Shown piece after piece: positions 15,272 to 23,159 of a stretch of DNA of 46,213 bases. The notes below the pieces were generated by a model. That model was not told the origin of the DNA, searched no databases, and worked only from the letters and a program-made list of their open reading frames with translations. Position numbers and translations under genes: made by a program. How positions within the stretch are numbered: the stretch's first letter is position 1; every line of letters begins with the position of its first letter. The DNA comes from Syntrophobacteraceae bacterium (GTDB taxonomy: Bacteria; Desulfobacterota; Syntrophobacteria; Syntrophobacterales; Syntrophobacteraceae): positions 1-46,213 of the forward strand of contig JADGQM010000002.1 in assembly GCA_017881795.1 (NCBI GenBank), read 5' to 3'.

Positions 15272-16756
15272 ATGTTGAATAAAAGTCAAATGTTAAGAAC
15301 TATTGGCGGATTGGGATTGGTTGCTTTTCTGGTGGCAATGGTTGTCCTCGGGAATCCGGTTACCTTGCGTGCTTGTTCCGACCTGGTCGTTCAAGGCGGG
15401 TTGAATGACGATGTGTTTGTTTCCGGGCGAACACTGGATTACGATGTAGATTACGCCTCGGATTTGATTTATGTACCCTCGGAATTGCCCTGGCATTCGA
15501 CTATGCCGGATCACAGCCAGGGAGCTTTCTGGAATAACAAATATGGCTTTATCGCGATCAGTATCCCGAAACAGACGAATAAGTACCTGGATGGCATCAA
15601 CCAGCACGGCTTATCGGCGGCGCTCTTATGGCAAAAAGGGGCGGTATTTTCAAGTCCTGGCCAGCCTGACATGACCTTGGAGGATGCAGATCTGGTGGCT
15701 TGGGTGCTTGGTAACTATATCCTGGTTCCAAAAGCCATCGAGGGTCTCAAGTTGATGAAGGTATGGCATAATGAAAATTTACTGCCACGGGAAGTGCATC
15801 TGGTTTTGCACGATGTAAAGGGAAATTCTGCGGTGGTTGAATGGGCTGCCGGAGAGCTCAAAGTCTATGCGGGCGATGATTATCAAGGGATTCTGACGAA
15901 CGATCCGGACTATGGTCAGCAGGCTATTAATTTGAAAAAGTATAGTAGCTTGACCAACGAAGATGTTAAAGAGAACGGCGTTTGGGTCGAGGGGGCAGGA
16001 ATGAGGGGTATGCCTGGGGATTTTTTGTCAAAATCCCGCTTCGTCAGACTGTATACGCTTAAGAACTTTGCCCTGCAGAGTTTTCACGATGGCCATATCT
16101 ATGTTCTTCCAACTTACGGCCCGGACTGGTCGGTGCAGACCGTTTTTCAGCTTTTGGGCCGAGTCGATATCCCCAAGGGAACAATCACCCACACCGATCC
16201 AACGCTGGGGATAGTCTATCCGTTCAGCCAGTGGACACTGGTGCGTGACCATTTTCGCCAACGATTGTATGTTCGAGGTTGCCGGAATCAGATTATTCGC
16301 ATGATTGATCTGAGAAAGATCAACTGGCAGGGTAGCGCAATTGAAACTATTGGACCGGTAGAACCGCCTGTGACAACGGCAGATATGGCTATAGACGCCA
16401 CTTATCTGCCGGCGGCGAACCAGAGCTGGGACAGCGAGAATGGGACGATGAGCCTTTTGGTCACCATTCCTGTCCGTCCCGAAGATGAAGGAAGTGTGGG
16501 GGATATGTATGTCTTTGCCCAGATGGGCTCTGGAAAGGCTTATTATTGGGATGGGAAGGTATGGAAAGATGCTGGTGACAAAATGAAGATCCTCCCCACT
16601 CGCCACGGTAAGTTAAAGACCAGTCGTTTCCTGGTCTTTAAGGACGAGCCTGCTGATGAACGTTGGGCAGGAGCGTCGATCTATGCCGGATATGGGGCAA
16701 ACGTATCAGATATGTTTCTCACAGGCCAGTACAACCGAGTGGTGCTCATAAAGTAG
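15272..16756 (+). CDS. Exported linear-amide C-N hydrolase, copy 2
   Basis: 494 residues; ATG 15272 follows GGAGG. It is a diverged paralogue of the preceding gene along its full length: CSDLVVQGG directly after a signal peptide ending LRA, SGRTLDYD, NNKYGFIAIS, LDGINQHGLSAALLW, LTNDPDYG and a shared C-terminal YVFAQMGSGKAYYWDG (compare YIFAETPSGKIMSFNG). The nucleophile Cys and the Arg-x-x-Asp pair are kept, so both copies should be active. Tandem duplication with divergence suggests different substrates. Expected location is the periplasm or outside the cell. Confidence 0.85.
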   Translation: MLNKSQMLRTIGGLGLVAFLVAMVVLGNPVTLRACSDLVVQGGLNDDVFVSGRTLDYDVDYASDLIYVPSELPWHSTMPDHSQGAFWNNKYGFIAISIPKQTNKYLDGINQHGLSAALLWQKGAVFSSPGQPDMTLEDADLVAWVLGNYILVPKAIEGLKLMKVWHNENLLPREVHLVLHDVKGNSAVVEWAAGELKVYAGDDYQGILTNDPDYGQQAINLKKYSSLTNEDVKENGVWVEGAGMRGMPGDFLSKSRFVRLYTLKNFALQSFHDGHIYVLPTYGPDWSVQTVFQLLGRVDIPKGTITHTDPTLGIVYPFSQWTLVRDHFRQRLYVRGCRNQIIRMIDLRKINWQGSAIETIGPVEPPVTTADMAIDATYLPAANQSWDSENGTMSLLVTIPVRPEDEGSVGDMYVFAQMGSGKAYYWDGKVWKDAGDKMKILPTRHGKLKTSRFLVFKDEPADERWAGASIYAGYGANVSDMFLTGQYNRVVLIK

Positions 16757-16792
16757 CTCATGATAACTCGAGACGGGCGGTGACGTATTTCG

Positions 16793-16831
16793 CTCCGGAG
16801 CCCAGGCTCCGGGGCGCGACCGTCCCGGTCG
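16793..16831 (+). terminator. Tandem GC-rich hairpins after the amide hydrolase pair
   Basis: CCGGAGCC/GGCTCCGG with a 2-nt gap (16795-16812) is followed by CGACCG/CGGTCG with a 3-nt loop (16817-16831). There is no U-tract, so termination is possible but not sure; dispersed palindromic repeats are an alternative. Confidence 0.4.
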
Positions 16832-16883
16832 TAACCTTAGTAAAGCTCCACAAAATAAATTGACCATAATCCCAGGACGTCAA

Positions 16884-16953
16884 CCCGCATGCTTTTGGCG
16901 GGAATCCAGAATAAAAGCCTGGATGCCTGCCTTCGCGGGCATGGCAAGTCGAT
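16884..16953. repeat. Dispersed palindromic repeat (GGCGGGAATCCAG type)
   Basis: CCCGCATGCTTTTGGCGGGAATCCAG is followed by CTGGATGCCTGCCTTCGCGGGCATG. The inner arms pair as GGCGGGAATCCAG with CTGGATGCCTGCC, and each outer part is itself a small hairpin. This type of repeat is widespread in bacterial intergenic DNA. The rest of 16757-17110 holds nothing else recognisable. Confidence 0.55.
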
Positions 16954-17110
16954 CTCGGATACCCATTTATGTGGAGCCGTACTGAGCACCGCTGGGCTCA
17001 CCATAATACCACCCACAACCGCCCTGGTAGTTCATTTCTGCGGGCAGGGTTGGCCACGTCCCCCTGGATGGTTTCTTCACCTGCGTTGTGATCGTGTTGA
17101 GTTGCCTTTC

Positions 17111-19366
17111 TCAGTGTTCCTGGGCGTCGATAACGGCGAGTGAGGTGGCGTTGACGATATCTTCCACGTCACAGTTCCGCTGAATGACGTGAATCGCTCG
17201 GCTCGTCCCCATGAGAATGGGACCGATGGCTTTGGCGCCGCCGAGGCGCTCCATCAGTTTGTAAGCGATATTTCCGGCATCCAGACAGGGGAAGATCAGG
17301 ACATTTGCCTTACCCCTCAGATCGTTAAAGTCATAAACCCGGTTTAAAATCTCGGGAATGACTGCCGTGTCGGCTTGCATCTCGCCATCGATTTTGAGAT
17401 CCGGGCGTCGCTTCTTCACGATTTGCACGGCGCGGGCCACTTTCTGGGCCACGGGATGACGAGTGCTGCCGAAGTTGCTGAAGGAGAGCATGGCGATGCG
17501 CGGTTTGATTTCCAGCAGGCGAATTACGGTGTCGGCGGCACAAATGGCGATCTCTGCCAGTTGTTCGGTAGTGGGATCGATGTTCACCGTCGTGTCCGCA
17601 AAGAACATCACATCCTTTTGGAAAACCATCATGTACATGCCGGCTATGACTGAAGTCTGTTGGTCCAGGGGGAGGGTCTGTAGAGCCGGGCGAATGGTTT
17701 CCTGATAGTGTTTGTTGACTCCCCCCACAAGGCCATCGGCGTCTCTCATCCTGACCATCATGGCGCCAAAGTAATTGCGATTGACCGTCAAGAGCTTGGT
17801 CGCTTCCTTTCGCGTTATGCCCTTGCGGGATCGCAGGCGGTGGAATTCGGTGACATAGTCATCAAAGCGCTCAAATTTCCTGGGATCGATGATCACCGCC
17901 CGATCCAGTTCCAGACTCAGCTCAGCGATATTCTTTTCGATCACCGCCCGTTCGCCCAAAAGAATCGGGCGGGCTATCCCTTCATCGAGGATAACCTGGC
18001 ACGCCCGGAGGATTTTCGGCTCATTGCCTTCCAGAAAGACGATGCGTTTGGGGTCGCGCTGGGCCCGGTGGATGATCCTTCGCATGATTTCCTGGGACCG
18101 GCTCAAGCGGCTTTCCAGGTCGTCCCGGTAGACATCCCAGTCGTACAAGGGTTTTCGGGCAACCCCCGAGGCTACCGCAGCCTTGGCCACGGCCACGGCC
18201 TCCCACACCAGCACTCGGGGATCAAAGGGCTTGGGGATGATGTACTCCGGACCGAATCTTAAGACCTGTCCGCCGTAAGCCCTGAGGACCGAGTCAGGGA
18301 TGTCTTCTTTGGCCAGATCAGCCAGGGCGCGGACAGCGGCGATCTTCATGTCGTCATTGATGGCGGTTGCGCGAACGTCCAGAGCGCCGCGAAAAATAGA
18401 GGGAAAGCCGAGAACATTATTGACCTGATTAGGGTAGTCGGAACGACCGGTGGCCATGATAAGGTCGTCGCGAACACTCGTCGCTTCATCATACTCGATT
18501 TCCGGATCAGGATTGGCCATGGCGAAAATAATCGGCCTCCCGGCCATGCTTTTTACCATTTCTTTAGTCACCACCCCGGCAACGGAAACTCCGGCAAAGA
18601 CATCAGCATCGTTCATGACTTCCGCTAGGCTCATCGGTTCCGTGCCATTGGCGAGCCGCTCTTTGTAGGGGTTCATGCCTTTTTCCCGGCCCTTGTAGAC
18701 GAGGCCGTTGGAATCCACCATGAACATGTTTTCCCGCTTCACCCCGAGCTTGATGTAGAGTTCGGCGCAGGCGATTCCGGCGGCGCCGGCGCCCGAAAAC
18801 ACGACCTTCACCTGGTCAATCCTTTTCCGTTGCAATTCGAGCGCGTTCAACAGAGCAGCGCCCGAGATGATGGCGGTGCCGTGCTGATCGTCGTGGAAGA
18901 CGGGGATGCTCATGATCTCCTTGAGCCGCTCTTCGATGTAAAAGCATTCGGGGGCTTTGATATCTTCCAGATTGATGCCGCCAAAAGTCGGCTCCAACAA
19001 TTGCACCGCTTTGATGATGTCATCGGGATCGGTGGAACCGAGCTCGATATCGAACACGTCGATATCAGCAAAGCGCTTGAAAAGCACCGCTTTTCCTTCC
19101 ATGACCGGCTTTGCGGCAAGGGGACCAATATGACCGAGCCCCAACACCGCGGTGCCGTTGGTCACCACGGCGACGAGATTGCCCTTGATCGTGTAGTCAA
19201 AGACCCGGTCTGCGTTTTTCTCGATTTCCCTGCAAGGTGCGGCCACACCTGGAGTGTACGCCATGGAGAGATCTCTTTGGGTGATGCAAGGTTTCGTGGA
19301 TTTCACCTCGATCTTCCCGGGGCGCTCCTGGGTGTGGTACAGCAAGGCATCTTCCTTACGAATCAT
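17111..19366 (-). CDS. maeB: NADP-dependent malic enzyme fused to phosphotransacetylase-like domain
   Basis: 751 residues from ATG 19366, preceded by GGGAGGA; the upstream ATG at 19390 contains that site and is rejected. The malic enzyme half (1 to about 430) has YTPGVAAPC, the catalytic Lys region and FHDDQHGTA, plus a nucleotide-binding [13 protein letters not shown]. The C-terminal half (about 435-750) is phosphotransacetylase-like ([47 protein letters not shown]). MaeB makes pyruvate, CO2 and NAD(P)H from malate; the C-terminal domain usually serves allosteric control by acetyl-CoA and is not thought to be catalytic. It is a monocistronic gene on the minus strand. Confidence 0.96.
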   Translation of the reverse strand: MIRKEDALLYHTQERPGKIEVKSTKPCITQRDLSMAYTPGVAAPCREIEKNADRVFDYTIKGNLVAVVTNGTAVLGLGHIGPLAAKPVMEGKAVLFKRFADIDVFDIELGSTDPDDIIKAVQLLEPTFGGINLEDIKAPECFYIEERLKEIMSIPVFHDDQHGTAIISGAALLNALELQRKRIDQVKVVFSGAGAAGIACAELYIKLGVKRENMFMVDSNGLVYKGREKGMNPYKERLANGTEPMSLAEVMNDADVFAGVSVAGVVTKEMVKSMAGRPIIFAMANPDPEIEYDEATSVRDDLIMATGRSDYPNQVNNVLGFPSIFRGALDVRATAINDDMKIAAVRALADLAKEDIPDSVLRAYGGQVLRFGPEYIIPKPFDPRVLVWEAVAVAKAAVASGVARKPLYDWDVYRDDLESRLSRSQEIMRRIIHRAQRDPKRIVFLEGNEPKILRACQVILDEGIARPILLGERAVIEKNIAELSLELDRAVIIDPRKFERFDDYVTEFHRLRSRKGITRKEATKLLTVNRNYFGAMMVRMRDADGLVGGVNKHYQETIRPALQTLPLDQQTSVIAGMYMMVFQKDVMFFADTTVNIDPTTEQLAEIAICAADTVIRLLEIKPRIAMLSFSNFGSTRHPVAQKVARAVQIVKKRRPDLKIDGEMQADTAVIPEILNRVYDFNDLRGKANVLIFPCLDAGNIAYKLMERLGGAKAIGPILMGTSRAIHVIQRNCDVEDIVNATSLAVIDAQEH

Positions 19367-19495
19367 GCTACGTTCCTCCCGGAATTGCACATCATGAACG
19401 ACAGATGGTCAGTCCGCCCTGTCCGGTTTGGTCTGGCTGACGATGTGCTGACTTCTTTTGATTTTCTGGCGGGTCGGTATCGTACTGGGAGAAAG

Positions 19496-19529
19496 AAAAA
19501 AACCCGGAGAAATCGACCTGCCGGGTTTT
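19496..19529 (-). terminator. Intrinsic terminator after the 115-aa Cys-rich protein gene
   Basis: On the minus strand AAAACCCGG pairs with CCGGGTTTT around a 13-nt loop and runs into TTTTTTT. It lies 50 bp after the stop at 19579 and ends that transcript before maeB. Confidence 0.85.
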
Positions 19530-19578
19530 CCAGGAGTTCAACAAAGAAATCTTACCCGTCCCTCTTTTATCCTTTTAC

Positions 19579-19926
19579 CTAAGCATGCCCTAGGAGGCGC
19601 ATCCGTTCTTCTGCGGCGGCAACCCGCTCCGCATCCAATGCGGAACGCAGCCGGCGCAGACTTTCCAATACTTCCATGGCCCTTTGCTTTGCCTGCAAAT
19701 CAACGGATTCTGCTTCCTCAAAGCGCTTAAGCTGCTCCTTGATCGCTTTGGCTTTCAGACTGAGCTCTCTGATGCGTCTGAGAACCTCTTCTTCACGGTG
19801 AGTGAGAACGGTGCTCTTCTCGTGGCATCCATAGGCTTTGCCGCCTTCGTCGGCGGCAAGATCACCGGTTTCACAACAACCGCAATCGTCGACTTCGAAA
19901 ATCGCGAGATGATGCTTGGAATCCAC
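19579..19926 (-). CDS. Small Cys-containing coiled-coil protein, unknown function
   Basis: About 115 residues. GTG 19926 is preferred over ATG 19941, because GGAGGTGAT then lies 8 nt upstream of it and the likely promoter starts RNA near 19955. The N-terminal part has a Cys cluster (DDCGCCETGD, then YGCHEK), which could bind zinc or another metal. The rest (about 45-115) is a charged helical segment with coiled-coil periodicity (VLRRIRELSLKAKAIKEQL). There is no export signal. I do not recognise the family. It stands alone with its own promoter and terminator, which supports a real gene. Confidence 0.75.
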   Translation of the reverse strand: MDSKHHLAIFEVDDCGCCETGDLAADEGGKAYGCHEKSTVLTHREEEVLRRIRELSLKAKAIKEQLKRFEEAESVDLQAKQRAMEVLESLRRLRSALDAERVAAAEERMRLLGHA

Positions 19927-19961
19927 TTGAATCACCTCCATTCCGGTTAAATTAAAGGTTA

Positions 19962-19991
19962 ATAGTACCGTCTCGAGAGGACCAAAGTCAA
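19962..19991 (-). promoter_or_regulatory. Candidate sigma-70 promoter for the Cys/coiled-coil protein
   Basis: Minus strand TTGACT, 18-bp spacer, TACTAT. The predicted start near 19955 gives a leader of about 29 nt to the preferred GTG. Confidence 0.55.
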
Positions 19992-20349
19992 TCAGGTGAG
20001 CACTTTCTTTTTGCAGGGCGGAGTCAGACCGCTTTCAACTCTGCCGGCATCGTCCGCTTGCCCGCGTGACTATGAGGACATTGATTCCTTGCCGTGGTCT
20101 TCCGCTTCCCGCTTTTGACATGACAAGCTCGGCATGGACCGCCGGTCGCTCACCTCGCTAACCGCCTCTCACGTGGCTAATATAATAATCCATCTGTAAT
20201 CACGGAAGCAGGTGTCCGCTTTTTTGGAACAGAGCTTGATCGAGATTTACCTGTTTGAAGTATTCCATTTGATAAGCATTTGGTACAGTCCAAAAAAACC
20301 GCTGTGATTTCTCTCATACAGGAACTTGGGCTTAAGTAGAGGAGGCAGA
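19992..20349. other. Intergenic region upstream of the macro-like gene
   Basis: Nothing recognisable beyond the promoter of the divergent gene. No RNA gene or clear promoter for the plus-strand gene was found. Confidence 0.4.
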
Positions 20350-20943
20350 GTGGAAGGGAAACCTGATGTCAGGCCAAAATTACGCCTTCTTCGGGGTGGT
20401 CGTGACAATGAAATCACGTTTCGCTCTCTCAGGATCGTTGCAGCACCCTGGAACAGACCGCCATTTCCCGTGGATGCGGTTGTTTATGAGGACGACACCT
20501 ATCACGTACTGAGTGCCGATCCCGAGTTTCAGGAAGTAACGGAACACCCTGTCCGGCTAATGACGGAAGTGCTTGCGGCACGTCCCTCGATCCCTGGAGA
20601 GGTGATCATCAAGAGGGGAGTGCCCCTTCGGTTTCTGGCGGTAATCCACGATTTGAATCAAGATCCAACTTGGAGGGAAGAATGGATAATCGCTAGTTTG
20701 CACGGAATCTTTCGACAGGCTGAGGAGAGAAAACTTGAAGCACTCGCCCTCCCAGCGCTCGGAGTCCGTTGCCCTTCTCTGGAGCGAGAGCGCTTTGTTG
20801 TTCTGTTGCGGCAGCGGCTCTCTCAGTTGTCAGGTACCAGCTTGAAACGCTTGTGGTTGACGACGCCCGACGCAACCAGTGGCGAGCTGTTGAGACTTCT
20901 CGAAATGGGCCGGGAAGAACAATGGCGGAGGACTCGAGAATGA
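20350..20943 (+). CDS. Macro-domain-like protein of unknown function
   Basis: 197 residues from GTG 20350, which sits five bases after AGAGGAGG; the TTG at 20326 precedes that site and is rejected. The central part (FLAVIHDLNQDP, then LEALALPALGVRCPSLERERF) recalls the second half of macro domains, where an ALPALGTG-type loop binds the phosphates of ADP-ribose. The usual Gly-rich first loop is not evident, so the fold assignment is tentative. It is followed after 52 bp by a Nudix hydrolase, which fits a role around ADP-ribose or nucleotide derivatives. Cytoplasmic, no signal. Confidence 0.6.
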   Translation: MEGKPDVRPKLRLLRGGRDNEITFRSLRIVAAPWNRPPFPVDAVVYEDDTYHVLSADPEFQEVTEHPVRLMTEVLAARPSIPGEVIIKRGVPLRFLAVIHDLNQDPTWREEWIIASLHGIFRQAEERKLEALALPALGVRCPSLERERFVVLLRQRLSQLSGTSLKRLWLTTPDATSGELLRLLEMGREEQWRRTRE

Positions 20944-20995
20944 ACCACCTGAGCGTTCTTCTTACTGGAACAAGGAAACATTTTAAGGACTGAAA

Positions 20996-21532
20996 ATGTT
21001 TGAGAAGAATTCACACTGTTCCTATTGTGGCCACGCTTTCCGGAACAGGGATCCATGGCCAAGGCGTTGTGCAGGCTGTGGTAGGGTGACCTTCCTCAAT
21101 CCGCTTCCCGTTGCGGTAACCCTGGTCCCTGTGGACCAAGGCCTTATCGTGATTCGACGAGGCATCGAACCTCACACCGGTATGCTGGCTCTTCCGGGCG
21201 GATATATCAACCTGGGCGAAACTTGGCAGGAGGCGGCTGCACGAGAGGTTTGCGAGGAGACGGGGATCGTCGTGAGAACGAATGAGATCAAGGAATTCGG
21301 GGTGCGAAGTGCTGACGACGGCACGCTCTTGGTTTTTGGTCTTGCCGAGGCCAGAAATTCTTCGAGCATTCCTCCTTTTGAACCTACTGCTGAGAGTACG
21401 GAAAGACTTATCCTTACGGAACCGCAAGATTTGGCGTTCGCCTTTCACATGGAAATGGCAGGGATATTTTTTTGCCAAGAGACGGGAGGAAGAAACAGGG
21501 GGCCTGAGAAGAATCGAGGTGCCACAAGTTAA
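20996..21532 (+). CDS. Zinc-ribbon Nudix hydrolase
   Basis: 178 residues, ATG 20996 with AAGGAC upstream. An N-terminal zinc ribbon (CSYCGHAF then RCAGCGRV) precedes a Nudix domain whose box reads GGYINLGETWQEAAAREVCEETGI, matching GX5EX7REUXEEXGU with all metal-binding Glu present. Nudix enzymes cut a nucleoside diphosphate linked to another moiety. The zinc ribbon recalls the NudC/ADP-ribose pyrophosphatase branch, but the NudC signature after the box is not evident. Probably co-transcribed with the macro-like gene upstream. Confidence 0.92.
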   Translation: MFEKNSHCSYCGHAFRNRDPWPRRCAGCGRVTFLNPLPVAVTLVPVDQGLIVIRRGIEPHTGMLALPGGYINLGETWQEAAAREVCEETGIVVRTNEIKEFGVRSADDGTLLVFGLAEARNSSSIPPFEPTAESTERLILTEPQDLAFAFHMEMAGIFFCQETGGRNRGPEKNRGATS

Positions 21533-21591
21533 TTACCAAGAATGGGCCCAAGGTGGAGAGGTGTCAGGGTGGTGACGCACATGGAACATGA

Positions 21592-21825
21592 TCAGGCAGC
21601 CACCAGGCAGATCTCGCGGTACAGGCACGCGCATTGATCGCAAAAGCCTTGGGATCTGCCAAAACAATCGAAGTTCCCCTCCTGAGCCTGCCGCTTGCGA
21701 TACAGTGGAGTCAGCGCCTCCTTCAAACAGGGTCCGCAGAGACCGTGGGAATATCCATCGCGTTCGGGCTCCCCTTCCCCCCACGTGCTCTTGCATCGAA
21801 TACACTGGTATTTTAAGGGATTCAC
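21592..21825 (-). CDS. 77-residue Cys-rich zinc-ribbon-like protein
   Basis: GTG 21825 follows GAGGAGGAA; the longer ORF to 21936 has no ribosome site. The protein has an N-terminal YQCIRCKSTW and HGLCGPCLK, a normal four-Cys zinc ribbon, and a C-terminal FCDQCACLYREIC cluster. It would bind one or two zinc ions or possibly an Fe-S cluster. No family is recognised. It converges on the Nudix gene and is followed upstream by 264 bp with no gene. Confidence 0.7.
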   Translation of the reverse strand: MNPLKYQCIRCKSTWGEGEPERDGYSHGLCGPCLKEALTPLYRKRQAQEGNFDCFGRSQGFCDQCACLYREICLVAA

Positions 21826-22089
21826 GGGTTCCTCCTCGTCTCTGGTCTCGGCTCTCCGGATGTCGACCGCAATTTTTTCCCGACGGTATGCTGCTGTCGG
21901 GCGCCCAATCTGTTTTAGATTTAATGCAATTAGCATGCTAAAAACCTAAATCCTTATGGCGAGCCATTCTTTGAGCAAAAGCAGGTGAGCAGTGGAAGTC
22001 GCCGGTTACAATTTTCGCCAAATGGGTTACGATTTTTTCACAAGGCATGACCATTCTCCCACAGCTCATGAACCTTGAGTCCACGCGCG

Positions 22090-22722
22090 TCACTCAAAAC
22101 AATTTGACGTCTCGGAGTTACTTGCTTCTACCTTAAGACAGATGAGTCCCTTGGCATTCGGCCATTCCCATTTGATCACTGCTTCCGGTTCAACCCTGCC
22201 TCCGTTTATATGGGCATCCTTACAGTTCGCCCAAAAGCTGCGTGGTTGGACGGCAAAAAAATCCTGAAAAACATTCTTTTCAATCCAGATCCCTTTGCCA
22301 AGGAAAATCGGCGCCAGCTCATTGAGCAGGATATTAAAAACCTTCACCGTGACCATGCCCTCTTTCGAGACTGCCGTGTCTTGCGTTTCGGCGGCAGTGA
22401 TCTGGGAACGCATCGCCGCGTAATAGCTGCCTCTTCTCAGGGTTGCTCCCACCAGACCGGGCATTGCTGCGGAAAGCGCCAGGACGGACCCATCCCTAAC
22501 CACGGAGGACTCAAGGTCGTCCACAGCCTTGCCATCCAGAAAAATGGTCTGGATTTTTTCAAGGTGGTCTTGACTCAACCCGAATTCCTGGGTGAGAGTA
22601 GCTTCCACACTCATCCCCACCCTGATCTTGAGCTCAAATCCACTTTGCAGCAGGTAATAAAAGTCGGCCAGGCAGTTGTCTTTCAGGCACAGATAGAGAC
22701 TTGGCATCTCAGAGATTTGCAT
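22090..22722 (-). CDS. Unknown protein with a beta-grasp-like N-terminal domain
   Basis: 210 residues from ATG 22722, which follows AAGGAG; the ORF-track start 23 codons earlier precedes that site. Residues about 20-90 show a beta-grasp (MoaD/ThiS/ubiquitin-like) pattern: a strand pair, VEATLTQEFGLS, then IQTIFLDGKAVDDL and VRDGSVLALSAAMPGLVGATLRRG, similar to the way sulfur carriers specify a cofactor loop and a C-terminal Gly-rich turn. It differs by having a further 120-residue domain, so it is not a simple sulfur carrier. No known function. It is monocistronic. Confidence 0.7.
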   Translation of the reverse strand: MQISEMPSLYLCLKDNCLADFYYLLQSGFELKIRVGMSVEATLTQEFGLSQDHLEKIQTIFLDGKAVDDLESSVVRDGSVLALSAAMPGLVGATLRRGSYYAAMRSQITAAETQDTAVSKEGMVTVKVFNILLNELAPIFLGKGIWIEKNVFQDFFAVQPRSFWANCKDAHINGGRVEPEAVIKWEWPNAKGLICLKVEASNSETSNCFE

Positions 22723-23159
22723 ACTACTCTCCTTTTTCTCCAGAATCGATTGACTGTAATGTGAACCATATGATCGCTTCGGTCGAGGCATCCGTCAAGC
22801 CCAGGATGGTTGGAAATCTGCCTAAGGGGATATTCAAGGAATAAACTTCTTCTTTTGCCGCGCAGAGCACGAAGAAAACGAAGGATAGGAAGTCATTTCT
22901 TCATCCTCTTCGTGTTGCTTCGTGGTTTGAAATAGGGTCAAAATGAGAGCAAGTTATTTTTGGACGGACCCCTAACGGCGCATCGGATGAGCCGGGCTGC
23001 CGATGGGACGGGGAGGTGAGAAGACTCGGAGATGGAGGGATGGAGAGACGCGGGTATGGTTGAAATGCCTGTGGTAAGAGTTTATATTCACCAATGTCTT
23101 GCTGGATGGTGCGTAAAGTGCTGGATTTAATGATTTAGACATTGCTTCAGGATATTGTG
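22723..23159. other. Intergenic region before the ClpX-like/heme operon
   Basis: Contains copy A of the CTTCGTG repeat. A sequence TGGTGCGTAAAGTGCT (23109-23124) keeps the GG-N10-GC spacing of sigma-54 promoters but departs from the consensus elsewhere; it is only a weak candidate. No gene is seen. Confidence 0.4.
22865..22974 (+). repeat. CTTCGTG-type dispersed repeat, copy A
   Basis: ACGAAG units on the left and CTTCGTGTTGCTTCGTGGTTTGAAA on the right surround GGAAGTCATTTCTTC, followed by a tail GGGTCAAAATGAGAGC and GGACGGACCCCTAA. Copy B at 38732-38842 matches this along about 110 bp including the tail. Confidence 0.75.

Noticed and set aside
18830-19582. 250-aa plus-strand ORF opposite maeB
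   Set aside because: Shadow of the maeB frame; ends in intergenic repeat-like sequence and has no family features.
23109-23124. Sigma-54 promoter before the ClpX-like gene
   Set aside because: Only the GG-N10-GC spacing fits; the flanking consensus bases do not, so it is not claimed as a feature.
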